DNA of 38,040 nucleotides from an uncultured Verrucomicrobiota bacterium (lineage in GTDB: Bacteria > Verrucomicrobiota > Verrucomicrobiia > Limisphaerales > UBA9464): positions 1 through 38,040 of the forward strand of contig CAIVQB010000105.1 of assembly GCA_903907925.1 (NCBI GenBank). The letters are read 5' to 3'. The position numbers were made by a program, and so were the translations under genes. Under the pieces are notes generated by a model. The model was not told where the DNA came from. It made no database searches and was given only the letters and a program-made list of their open reading frames with translations. Position 1 is the stretch's first letter, and every line of letters starts with the position of its first letter. Positions 1-7,297 of this stretch are shown piece by piece.

Positions 1-330
1 GCTTGGAAATTTGTTCGCAACGAGGACGATCTCCCGGTGGACCAGCACATGCTGATCGCCTGCATCGCCCCGCGACCCGTCTACGTCCACAGCGGCGTGG
101 ACGACACCTGGGCCGATCCGCGCGGCGAATATCTCGGTGCCTACTATGCCAGCGAGGTTTACCGCCTTCTGGGTAAGCACGGATTGACGTCGGAAACCTC
201 TCCTCCGGTTGGTGAAACCATCATCAAGTCAGACGTCGGCTATCACAATCGACCTGGCGGCCATTCCATCGAGATGTTCGATTGGCTGAAGTTCCTGGAA
301 TTCGCGGAATATCACCTCCTCAAGAAATGA
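1..330 (+). CDS. Glucuronoyl-esterase-like (CE15-type) alpha/beta hydrolase, C-terminal fragment
   Basis: The reading frame is open from the first base to a TGA at 328-330, so this is the last 109 residues of a gene that starts outside the window. The piece has the C-terminal signature of CE15 4-O-methyl-glucuronoyl methylesterases and related acetyl-xylan-esterase-like hydrolases: a HMLIACIAPRPVYVHSG strand segment, then DDTWADPRGE, and near the end YHNRPGGHSIEMFDW, which should carry the catalytic histidine. These enzymes are usually secreted and cut ester links between glucuronoxylan and lignin; the nucleophile and signal peptide would lie upstream and cannot be checked. The nearest in-frame GTG (37) is an internal Val, not the start. 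Substrate is inferred from the family only. Confidence 0.75.
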   Translation, partial: AWKFVRNEDDLPVDQHMLIACIAPRPVYVHSGVDDTWADPRGEYLGAYYASEVYRLLGKHGLTSETSPPVGETIIKSDVGYHNRPGGHSIEMFDWLKFLEFAEYHLLKK

Positions 331-786
331 TCCGCCTTTGTTCCAAAGAAGGTGCGTGGTGGATTGAAATTGAGACTGCCAGTGAAACTGCCAGTGAAAG
401 TAGTGGCTGGGTAGTGAAGTGGTAGTGGCCGATTAGGCCAAATCCGGCTTGAATCCCAAGGAAAACAAGCGATTTTAGGCCTGTTCCAACTCGGGAACTC
501 AGTCCGATTCCGACCCTCGCCTCCAGTTAAACGCTTGCATCGCAACATGTTAGATGCGTTTTTAGGATTTCGTAAACCGACCCTCGCTTCTCTTCGTAAG
601 TATCTCAGGTGGAACGTACCAGTCGGCGCGGTGTGGCCACTGCCAGTGGAACCGGATTTCCCAAAACATCATCACTTTCAAATAAGTGGGGGGTATTGTG
701 GACTCCAAAGAATGCACCTCCGTTTCCCGAGAGCGGAGACTGCGTTCGCGGCTTGTCTGCCTGCGTCGCTTCACCATTCTGAAGCT
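331..786. other. Intergenic stretch without a recognisable gene
   Basis: About 455 bases separate the esterase stop from the broken sigma-factor frame. A frame is open from 535 but its first 84 codons look like non-coding translation. Visible here are a perfect tandem 12-mer (375-398), further loose copies of the core CCAGTG (for example near 610-650) and weak stem-loops such as CTCCG/CGGAG near 717-737. No convincing promoter, RNA gene or insertion-sequence end was found. Confidence 0.5.
375..398. repeat. Perfect tandem 12-mer, two copies
   Basis: ACTGCCAGTGAA occurs at 375-386 and again directly at 387-398 with no mismatch. It is followed by AGTAGTGG-type sequence that looks like further degenerate slippage. 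It lies just downstream of the esterase gene and has no evident function. Confidence 0.7.
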
Positions 787-1059
787 TTGAGCGAGTTCAC
801 GCACATTTTGGAACGGGTGGAACACGGTGATCCCCAAGCCGCCGCCGAACTTCTCCCCATCGTTTACGAGGAACTCCGCCGTCTGGCGGCGCAGAAGATG
901 GCCAACGAAGCGGCCGGCCATACGCTCCAGCCCACCGCCCTCGTCCACGAGGCCTGGATGCGCTTGGGCGGCACGGAGGCCCCGGCCTTTCAAAATCGCG
1001 CGCATTTCTTCGGTGCTGCCGCCGAGGCGATGCGGCGCATCCTGATCGAGCACGCCCGG
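787..1059 (+). pseudogene. Truncated ECF-type RNA polymerase sigma factor
   Basis: From a possible TTG start at 787 the frame reads SEFTHILERVEHGDPQAAAE and continues through EELRRLAAQKMA, LQPTALVHEAWMRL, FFGAAAEAMRRILIEHAR. This is the region-2 half of the planctomycete/verrucomicrobial ECF sigma subfamily, which is about 180-200 residues long and often controls extracytoplasmic functions. After roughly 91 residues the homology stops at IEHAR and the frame runs straight into transposase sequence, so the DNA-binding sigma-4 half is missing. The product could not recognise a -35 element and is presumably inactive. The open frame extends up to 535, but residues before 787 do not look like sigma sequence. 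The start is uncertain; the truncation is clear. Confidence 0.75.
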
Positions 1060-1269
1060 TCCCACTGGGACGGCGTTGTCGCCTACCTTCGCACCCGGAT
1101 CACCAACGGAGCCGCCGAGGCCCTCAACGGCATCATCCAAACCGTCAAACGCAAGGCCCGTGGCTTTCGTACCGTCGAGTACTTCACCGCCATGATCTAC
1201 CTCGTCGCCTCTCATCTGAAGTTCAACCTCCCAGACCCCCTCCCTGCTACCCACACAAAGTCATATTGA
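1060..1269 (+). mobile_element. ISL3-type transposase C-terminal remnant
   Basis: Directly joined in frame to the sigma fragment is HWDGVVAYLRTRITNGAAEA, followed by LNGIIQTVKRKARGFRTVEY and FTAMIYLVASHLKF, ending in a TGA at 1267-1269. This matches the C-terminal end of ISL3-family DDE transposases, where N-G-x-x-E-x-x-N and K-x-x-A-x-G-F-R motifs close the catalytic core. Only about 69 residues remain of a protein usually near 400-450, so it cannot transpose. No left or right terminal inverted repeat was identified. It is most simply read as a deletion scar that removed most of an element together with the 3' half of the sigma gene. Confidence 0.7.
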
Positions 1270-1276
1270 GGCTCTT

Positions 1277-1290
1277 TTCAACCCTTCAAC
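1277..1290. repeat. TTCAACCCTTCAAC short repeat, copy 1
   Basis: This 14-mer is identical to bases 22971-22984. On the minus strand it reads as a GTTGAAG/GGTTGAA heptad repeat. It overlaps the last codons and stop of the 1278-2351 gene, so that protein's final residues ELKG are encoded by repeat sequence. Confidence 0.6.
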
Positions 1291-2351
1291 TCCGCCCCAA
1301 CTCGCGGGCGAAACAAATAATGACTCACCAACCACTCATTACCGCTGCGGAAGTTCCAAAGCTCGGCGCAGGCCATGTAGAACACCCGCCAATAAACCCA
1401 CCACTTCGTCTCGTGACCCGCTCCGTAGGTTTCGCGGAAGATCGACCGGATCTCTGCTTCGTTCGCATCCATGTTTTCCAGCCAGTCTTCGGCGGTCTGC
1501 CCGTAGTGACGGCCGCAGACGTTCCAATGGTTCACCAGTTCCACATCGTGCTGGAAGTAGAGCAGGAGGTCGTCGCTGGGCATGATACCGCCGGTGAAGA
1601 AATGCCGGCTCATCCAATCCGAGGCGTCGCGCGCGACGAAATGATAGGCGAATTCCTTGTGGGTGAAGATGTGGACGAAGAGGCGTCCCTCGGGCTTGAG
1701 CCAGCGGGCGATATTCGCGAGCAATCGCTCGTAGTTCTTCATGTGCTCGAACATCTCGACCGAGACCACGCGATCGAACCGGGCGATGCATCGACCGGAT
1801 CCGTCTGCGGCCGGCGGCTCAAACCGGTTCATGTCGCAGGTCAGGATCGTGACATTCTTCAACCCGCGCCGGAAACACTCGGCGTCGATGTGCTGCTTCT
1901 GAGTGGCGGAATTGGAGACGCCAGTGATTCGCGCAGCGGGATATTTCTCCGCCATCCATAACGTGAGCGAACCCCAGCCGCAGCCGAGCTCGAGGATCTC
2001 CTGTCCGTCGGCGAGTTGCGCCCGCTCGCAGGTGAGAGCGAGCATGATTTCCTCGGCATGGGCCAGGGATTCCTGGCCGGTCGGGTAGTAGCAGGACGAG
2101 TACTTCAGGCGCGGCCCGAGACAGAGTTGATAGAAGCGGGTGGGAACCTCGTAGTGCTGTTCGTTGGCCGCCGCCGTTTCGATGGCGATGGGCGAACGGC
2201 GCAGTTCTTCGACCAGGGCGAGAAGATGAGCGCGGTTCGGCTCGAGCCCGCCGTGATCCTCCTCGCGGAGCCGTTGCCGCAGGAGCCGCCGGATCCCGAC
2301 GCGCAGCAGAAAATCCGGCAAAACATTGCGAGTCAGAAGAGCGTCGAGCAT
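1278..2351 (-). CDS. SAM-dependent methyltransferase of the cyclopropane-fatty-acid-synthase superfamily
   Basis: A 357-residue soluble protein. It has the CFAS-type entry motif [20 protein letters not shown] followed by YSSCYY (residues about 65-90) and the SAM-binding motif [20 protein letters not shown] (119-138), then [17 protein letters not shown]. The overall layout resembles the subgroup that includes plant coclaurine-N-methyltransferase-like proteins and bacterial CFAS homologues. It would methylate a lipid or amine using S-adenosylmethionine in the cytoplasm; the substrate is not readable from sequence. It is the last gene of a minus-strand operon, starting 26 nt after the DUF1295 gene. 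ATG at 2351 is the natural start. Its C-terminus runs into a short repeat. A second, different CFAS-like enzyme sits three genes upstream, so the two probably act on related substrates. Confidence 0.85.
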   Translation of the reverse strand: MLDALLTRNVLPDFLLRVGIRRLLRQRLREEDHGGLEPNRAHLLALVEELRRSPIAIETAAANEQHYEVPTRFYQLCLGPRLKYSSCYYPTGQESLAHAEEIMLALTCERAQLADGQEILELGCGWGSLTLWMAEKYPAARITGVSNSATQKQHIDAECFRRGLKNVTILTCDMNRFEPPAADGSGRCIARFDRVVSVEMFEHMKNYERLLANIARWLKPEGRLFVHIFTHKEFAYHFVARDASDWMSRHFFTGGIMPSDDLLLYFQHDVELVNHWNVCGRHYGQTAEDWLENMDANEAEIRSIFRETYGAGHETKWWVYWRVFYMACAELWNFRSGNEWLVSHYLFRPRVGAELKG

Positions 2352-2377
2352 GGATGAGAAACGATGCGAATTGGTGG

Positions 2378-3271
2378 CTACCGATTACTTCCCGACTTTT
2401 TCTTCATCCACGGCACAAAGGCACTGGTGGTCCGCTGATACTCGCGATACGCGTCGCCCTTTGATCTCACGGAAAGCGCTTCGGTCATGGGGATTCCGGT
2501 GACGTTGTGGAGGAAGTGGAACATGAGTGCGGGAGCAATGAGACCCAGCCAACCGAGGGGCGACCCGAGGGCAAACACCGCGTAGCCGACCCAGATCATC
2601 CATTCGAAAAAATAATTGGGATGCCGGGAATGGTTCCAGAGCCCGGCCTGGCAGACCTTGCCCCGATTCGCCGGGTCGGCACGGAACGCGGCGAGTTGGC
2701 GGTCGGCGAGGGATTCGCCGATCAGGCCAGTGAACCAGAGAAGAATCCCAAAAGTTTCGGGCCATCCAAGGGCAAGTGGGCAATAGGACCTTTGCAGGTT
2801 TAGGTTCACCAATACGACGGGTATCGACAGGACGACCTGCAGCACGCCTTGAAGTAAGAAGAAGCCAAACATCTTTGTGCCGACTCTTTGTCCCCATTCG
2901 TGTCTGAGTCTGGCGTAGCGCACGTCTTCAGTGGGATGATGAGACTTAACACGGACGAACAAATGGATTCCGAGTCGCATGCTCCAAATCGCGACCATGG
3001 CAGTGAAAACGGCAGACCTGGGCCATGCTTCAAAAAGTGTTCGTCCGCCTGAAAGCAACGGGTATTGCGACCCCCCAAAAAAGTACAAGTTGCGGGCAGA
3101 CCAGGTGAAGTACAGCAGAGCGAGAGGCGTGAACCCGACAGACCAAACGATATCCACGATCCCAAAATTGTTGACGCGCCGGGCCAGGACAAAGGTCGCC
3201 GTCATTTCGAGGGTGACGAAGGCCAGACCGGGGGCGATGACGAGCGCGAGGAATCTCGCGTTTTCGATCAC
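2378..3271 (-). CDS. DUF1295 membrane protein (steroid 5-alpha-reductase-like)
   Basis: A polytopic membrane protein of 297 residues. The C-terminal half has the signature of the DUF1295/isoprenylcysteine methyltransferase/steroid 5-alpha-reductase group: [20 protein letters not shown], then [20 protein letters not shown] and a final [12 protein letters not shown]. Family members with known activity are NAD(P)H-dependent double-bond reductases or methyltransferases acting on membrane lipids. The frame is open further upstream to 3541, but that part is a shadow of DUF1475. The GTG at 3271-3269 has a strong GGAGGAA ribosome site and overlaps the upstream TGA (GTGA), showing translational coupling. 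In this operon it is the best candidate for a reductase that works on the product of the CFAS-like enzyme; that role is inferred. Confidence 0.85.
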   Translation of the reverse strand: MIENARFLALVIAPGLAFVTLEMTATFVLARRVNNFGIVDIVWSVGFTPLALLYFTWSARNLYFFGGSQYPLLSGGRTLFEAWPRSAVFTAMVAIWSMRLGIHLFVRVKSHHPTEDVRYARLRHEWGQRVGTKMFGFFLLQGVLQVVLSIPVVLVNLNLQRSYCPLALGWPETFGILLWFTGLIGESLADRQLAAFRADPANRGKVCQAGLWNHSRHPNYFFEWMIWVGYAVFALGSPLGWLGLIAPALMFHFLHNVTGIPMTEALSVRSKGDAYREYQRTTSAFVPWMKKKSGSNR

Positions 3272-3603
3272 TGATTCCTCCTCGCCAGCAGTTGTTCCAG
3301 CGTGGCATTGGTCGGGAGGCGGAACAGTTGGATCAGCATGTAGGCGGCCATGGCGATGTTGCCGAGCAGGAGGATGGCGATCAGCCAGACGAGGCGCGGA
3401 AGCCAGCGGCGTTCCCGCCAGGCGAGCCACAGCCAGAAAGTGAGAAACGCGAAGTAGGTGTCGAACAACGTCGCGATGAACCAGGGATGCATCGCCACCG
3501 CCCGCGGCGTCTCCCACAACGCCACCACCGAGCTGGCCCACGACGTGACGCAGAGCATCGCCACCAGTACTCCCGAGAACACCACGCGGAGGAGAATGAT
3601 CAT
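3268..3603 (-). CDS. DUF1475-like small membrane protein
   Basis: A 111-residue protein with about three hydrophobic segments: MIILLRVVFSGVLVAMLCVT at the N-terminus, a segment around WFIATLFDTYFAFLTFWLWL, and LVWLIAILLLGNIAMAAYML. This matches the DUF1475 family of small membrane proteins, for which I know no assigned function. It starts 7 nt after the CFAS-like gene stops and its TGA overlaps the GTG start of the DUF1295 gene, so it is translated as part of the lipid operon. Its two tight junctions suggest it works together with DUF1295, perhaps as a membrane partner. The family assignment is from memory and moderately sure; membrane topology is clear. Confidence 0.75.
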   Translation of the reverse strand: MIILLRVVFSGVLVAMLCVTSWASSVVALWETPRAVAMHPWFIATLFDTYFAFLTFWLWLAWRERRWLPRLVWLIAILLLGNIAMAAYMLIQLFRLPTNATLEQLLARRNQ

Positions 3604-3610
3604 AGGCCGC

Positions 3611-4900
3611 TCACATCAACGTCCGGTTGTTGGGGCCGGTCCAGGTGGCTTGCACGACGCTGATGTTGCGCCAGGCGAAGGCGGCTTCGCAGTAGGCGAG
3701 GTAGTAGTTCCAGGTGCGGATGAAACGGTCGTCGAAGCCGAGTTCGCGCACGGCGCCCAGCTGATCGTTGAAGCGTTCGCGCCAGTGCCGGAGCGTGCGG
3801 GCATAGTCGAGTCCGAGATCCTGCAGCGAGTGGAGCGAGAGTGAGCCCGTCTTCTGGATGGCCTCCCCGACGCGGTTCATCGAGAGCAGGAGGGACCCGG
3901 GAAAGATGTGTTTCTGGATCCAATCGGCGCCGCGCCGGAATTCGGCATAGCGCGAATCCGGACAGGTGATGAATTGGGCGGCAAACACGCCATCGCGACC
4001 GAGCAGTGACTGGACCTTGCGGAAGTAGGTTTCCAGGAATTCATCACCGACCGCCTCCAGCATCTCGATGCTGACGATGCGATCGAACTGGCCGGACAGA
4101 AGACGGTAATCCTGAAGCTGCACCTGCGCGCGATCGGCAATGCCGGCGCGTTGAAACCGTTCCGCGGCGAATTTGGCCTGCTCCGGGGAAATCGTGACCG
4201 TGGTGACCTTGCAGCCGTGATGCCGGACCGCGTGTTCAGCGAAACCACCCCAGCCGGAGCCGATTTCGAGCACGTGATCGGACGGTCTCAGCCGGAGTTC
4301 GCGGCAGAGGCGTTCGTATTTGGCGGATTGCGCCTCGGCGAGGGATTGATCGGGATACTCAAACAACGCCGCGCTGTAGGTCATGGTGGGATCAAGCCAG
4401 AGCGAATAGAACGGATTGCCGAGGTCGTAGTGCGCCTGGATGTTGACCTTCGATCCAGACAGCGTGTTGCGATTCAGACGGTGCCGGAGCCAGTTGGCGA
4501 CGCGGCCGATGTTGGTGAAGAGGTCGCGATTGTTGGAACCGCTGAACGTCGGGGCGCTGTCCGCGTTTGCGCAGAACCAGGAAATTACCGCGACCAGATC
4601 CGGGCTGTCCCAATGACCGTCCTGATACGCCTCGCCGAATCCGATGTCGCCGCCGATCACGCCCTGGCGGAAAAAGTGATGGTCGCGAATGTGCATCTCC
4701 GCCACCGGACCGGTCGTTCCGGTTCCGAGAATCCGGGAAGAGCCGTCGGGCAGGTGCAGGGTCAGCCGGCCGTGGGACATCGGCGATAGTGCGCGGAGGA
4801 CCAGCGATTCGCAGAGTCGATCGATCCAGCCCGGTTTTCCTGGCTGGGAACGGACGGATTCCAGTCCGATGGGCCCGGGGGGCATGGGGAAATCCTTCAT
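3611..4900 (-). CDS. Cyclopropane-fatty-acyl-phospholipid synthase-like methyltransferase
   Basis: A 429-residue CFAS-family protein. The N-terminal third holds the lipid-binding region (GRLTLHLPDGSSRILG and GFGEAYQDGHWDSPDLVAVI). The catalytic domain begins with NIQAHYDLGNPFYSLWLDPT and carries the SAM motif VLEIGSGWGGFAEHA, then IVSIEMLEAVGDEFLETYF. CFAS enzymes transfer a methylene from S-adenosylmethionine onto the double bond of membrane phospholipid acyl chains. Oddly, the YSCA motif with the bicarbonate-site cysteine of E. coli Cfa reads TYSAALF here, so the usual Cys is Ala. The open frame extends to 5011, but ATG at 4900 overlaps the DUF1365 stop (ATGA) and is the better start. DUF1365-linked CFAS proteins often make 10-methyl or otherwise modified acyl chains rather than cyclopropanes. 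Confidence 0.9.
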   Translation of the reverse strand: MKDFPMPPGPIGLESVRSQPGKPGWIDRLCESLVLRALSPMSHGRLTLHLPDGSSRILGTGTTGPVAEMHIRDHHFFRQGVIGGDIGFGEAYQDGHWDSPDLVAVISWFCANADSAPTFSGSNNRDLFTNIGRVANWLRHRLNRNTLSGSKVNIQAHYDLGNPFYSLWLDPTMTYSAALFEYPDQSLAEAQSAKYERLCRELRLRPSDHVLEIGSGWGGFAEHAVRHHGCKVTTVTISPEQAKFAAERFQRAGIADRAQVQLQDYRLLSGQFDRIVSIEMLEAVGDEFLETYFRKVQSLLGRDGVFAAQFITCPDSRYAEFRRGADWIQKHIFPGSLLLSMNRVGEAIQKTGSLSLHSLQDLGLDYARTLRHWRERFNDQLGAVRELGFDDRFIRTWNYYLAYCEAAFAWRNISVVQATWTGPNNRTLM

Positions 4901-5793
4901 GTCGACGGGGGTGGTATTGGGGCGGGTGTCAGCGAAGAATGCGGCCGGAAAACTCCAGTTTGAAGATCGCGTCTGTCGGCCTTGCGAAACCACGGCAGGC
5001 GTTTGAACCACAATCGGAGCGCGTGCCAGTGGATCAGAGTGATGACGCGCATCGTCATCAACGGATGGCGTGCGGTCATCCGCAGGAGTGAGGTGTCGGT
5101 GAGCGGCAGGCGGTCTCCGGTGAGCGTGCTGATCAGATGCGTGGCGCCAGTGTCGTCGATATCATTGACGCCGAGGTTCAAACGTTCGCCGGGTGTCCGG
5201 AGCCGGAAATCGAAGTTCAAATCGAGGCTGCTGAACGGCGAGACGTAAAACTCCTTTCTCACCCGCCGTCGGTACTGTTCACGGCCCGGATTGGTCGTTG
5301 TTTCGGCCGTCGTTGCGGTCACGATTGAATCCAGCGGCACCCGATACGGCTTGAGTTCGCCGAAGGTGTTCTGCACTTCGGCGACGGCGGTGATCGGTTT
5401 GCCGGCCGCGTCGTGAACGAAATAGAAGCTGACCGGATTGAAAATGTGTCCCAGTACCCGCGGAAGGGTGAGGAGTTGAATGCGGGCATTTGCGGGGATC
5501 TCGACGCCTTCGGAGGCGAGCCAGGCGGTCAGCGAATCCCGAAGCGGAATGCGGCTTGGCTTGCCTGCCGGGAATTGGAGGTGATCCGTATCGCGGAAGG
5601 AATAAAGCCGGGGCCGGGCGTGTCCGAAGGTCCTCAGGGTGGTGTCGAGACGGGGGAGCTCATCGAGATCAATGAGCATCATGAAGATCCGGTACCGGAA
5701 TCGATGGCGCTTCGGTATCAACCGTTCATGGACCACCGAGCACTCGTAAAGACACGAGTTCAGATCCTTTGGATTGGCGTTAACGGTTGGCAT
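4897..5793 (-). CDS. DUF1365 domain protein
   Basis: A 298-residue DUF1365 protein starting MPTVNANPKDLNSCLYEC. Family marks are LYECSVVHERLIPKRHRFRY near the N-terminus, FMMLIDLDELPRL, the central LPRVLGHIFNPVSFYFVHD, and RKEFYVSPFSSLDLNFDF. The biochemical role of DUF1365 is not established, but the family is repeatedly found beside CFAS-like enzymes and a flavin-containing amine-oxidase-like protein, so it is assumed to act in acyl-chain modification. Here it is the first gene of the operon and its TGA overlaps the CFAS start. The open frame reaches 5850; ATG at 5793 was chosen because homology begins just after it. No flavoprotein gene lies next to it, which is unusual for this neighbourhood. 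Confidence 0.85.
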   Translation of the reverse strand: MPTVNANPKDLNSCLYECSVVHERLIPKRHRFRYRIFMMLIDLDELPRLDTTLRTFGHARPRLYSFRDTDHLQFPAGKPSRIPLRDSLTAWLASEGVEIPANARIQLLTLPRVLGHIFNPVSFYFVHDAAGKPITAVAEVQNTFGELKPYRVPLDSIVTATTAETTTNPGREQYRRRVRKEFYVSPFSSLDLNFDFRLRTPGERLNLGVNDIDDTGATHLISTLTGDRLPLTDTSLLRMTARHPLMTMRVITLIHWHALRLWFKRLPWFRKADRRDLQTGVFRPHSSLTPAPIPPPST

Positions 5794-5967
5794 CGGTGAC
5801 GCACAGAGCCGGCGCCTCGGGATCGTGCCACAGGTCGACCGGAACGCCAACCGGGGAAGAGGACTCCTTCAACGGTGGTTTCCCCACCTCTGAGGCCGGC
5901 ACTTAATCCCCTCCAATCGCCTCATTTCGAACAGGTGCAGGGATGAGTTGTCGATGGGCCGGGTTGG

Positions 5968-5991
5968 GTCGGATTTGGATTCCAAACCGAC
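5968..5991. promoter_or_regulatory. Hairpin/operator-like palindrome upstream of the secretion ATPase
   Basis: GTCGG(A)TTTGG and CCAAACCGAC form a 10-bp inverted repeat with one bulged A and a 4-base centre. It lies 69 nt upstream of the ATPase start at 6060, in the gap between the divergent lipid operon and the gspE-like gene. The rest of this 266-base gap holds no gene. A role as operator or leader hairpin is only inferred. Confidence 0.35.
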
Positions 5992-6059
5992 GAAACCTGT
6001 TGGCATCGATCTCCAAAGCGCCTTTCATCAGCCCCCAAGGCAAGGGCAGGTTTTATTCC

Positions 6060-7280
6060 ATGAGCTCTCAAACGACCCAGTTCCTCCAGACCGTCACCGG
6101 TGATGAGGAAATCGACATCGTCCGTCTGGTCGATTGCGTGATCGTCGACGCAGTCAAGGCCGGGGCGTCTGACATTCACATTGAGCCCTGGGAAAGCTCG
6201 ATTGCCGTCCGGGTTCGGCTCAGTGGCGTGTTGAACGAACTGGTACACCTGCCCAGCGATCTCCTGCCCAAGATCGTCGGCCGGCTGAAGATCATGGCCA
6301 ATCTGATCGGCCACGAAACCATCCTCCCACAGGAAGGTCGCGCGAACACCTTCGAGGAGGCGGGGAATGTGGTGCTCCGTATTTCGACCTTCCCGACCAT
6401 CCGTGGGGAAAAGGTCGTTCTCCGCATTTTCGATCCCAAAGGCCGAAGCTTCGATCTGGACAGTCTCGGGATGGAGGAGGACTCGCTTTCGACTTTCAAG
6501 ACGCTGCTCCAGCGCCCGACCGGGCTCATCTTGCTGACCGGTCCGACCGGTTCCGGCAAGACGACCGCGATCTACGCGGCGCTGCATCACGTCATTGAGC
6601 GGGCTGGACCGAGCATCAGCGTCGCCACGGTGGAGGATCCGGTGGAATTCAACCTGCCGTTGATCGCCCAATCCCAGTGCAATCCGGCCCGTGATTACAC
6701 CTACCCGGTGGCATTGCGGTCACTCATGCGGCAGGACCCGCAGGTGATCATGATCGGCGAAATCCGGGATCCGGAGACCGCCAATATCGCGGTCCAGGCC
6801 GGCCTAACCGGCCACTTGGTGTTGAGCACCATCCACGCCTCCAGCACGGCCGGCGTGTTCGCACGGTTGATCAACATGGGGATCGAACCGTTTCTGCTCT
6901 CGTCGGCCATCGTCGGTGTCTTGGGCGTTCGGCTGGTCCGGCGGAATTGCCCGGTGTGTTCGGAGCCGTACATGCCCGAGGCGGCGCTTCTGTCGGCCAT
7001 GCCGCCGGAGATTGCCGAATCGGTCGAGTTCCGGAAGGGCATGGGCTGCACCGCATGTAACCACACCGGATTCAGCGGACGGGTGACGGTCACTGAGATG
7101 TTGACCGTCGGTGAAAGTTTGCGGCAGGCGATCATGGAGAAACGCCCGACCCGACAGCTCCAGGAAATCGCCCAGGCCGATGGACTTCTCACGCTGTGGC
7201 AAAAGGGATTGCGCCGTGTCCTGAGCGGTGAAACCACGCTGGAAGAAGTCATGCGGGTCATCGGGCTCGAAGGGTTTTAG
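6060..7280 (+). CDS. GspE/PilB-family secretion or pilus assembly ATPase, short form
   Basis: A 406-residue hexameric secretion-type ATPase. It has a compact N-terminal domain (DAVKAGASDIHIEPWESSIA, residues 30-50), Walker A GPTGSGKTT (161-169), an Asp box VEDPVEF, Walker B VIMIGEIRDPETA (229-241), a His box TGHLVLSTIHA, and a four-cysteine zinc motif CPVC...CTAC (297, 300, 330, 333). The zinc motif favours GspE/PilB assembly ATPases over PilT retraction ATPases. The usual GspE N-terminal domain of about 150 residues is missing. The frame is open from 5943, but ATG at 6060 has AGGGCAGG upstream and leads directly into the domain. It would act at the inner membrane in type II secretion or type IV pilus assembly. 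A cysteine desulfurase gene follows after 17 nt. Confidence 0.9.
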   Translation: MSSQTTQFLQTVTGDEEIDIVRLVDCVIVDAVKAGASDIHIEPWESSIAVRVRLSGVLNELVHLPSDLLPKIVGRLKIMANLIGHETILPQEGRANTFEEAGNVVLRISTFPTIRGEKVVLRIFDPKGRSFDLDSLGMEEDSLSTFKTLLQRPTGLILLTGPTGSGKTTAIYAALHHVIERAGPSISVATVEDPVEFNLPLIAQSQCNPARDYTYPVALRSLMRQDPQVIMIGEIRDPETANIAVQAGLTGHLVLSTIHASSTAGVFARLINMGIEPFLLSSAIVGVLGVRLVRRNCPVCSEPYMPEAALLSAMPPEIAESVEFRKGMGCTACNHTGFSGRVTVTEMLTVGESLRQAIMEKRPTRQLQEIAQADGLLTLWQKGLRRVLSGETTLEEVMRVIGLEGF

Positions 7281-7297
7281 TCGGGGGGTTGCGTTCC

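Noticed and set aside
562-1254. Long minus-strand open frame across the sigma/transposase region
   Set aside because: It is antisense to recognisable sigma and ISL3 sequence, and its product has no domain-like pattern. It is a shadow of G+C-rich coding DNA.
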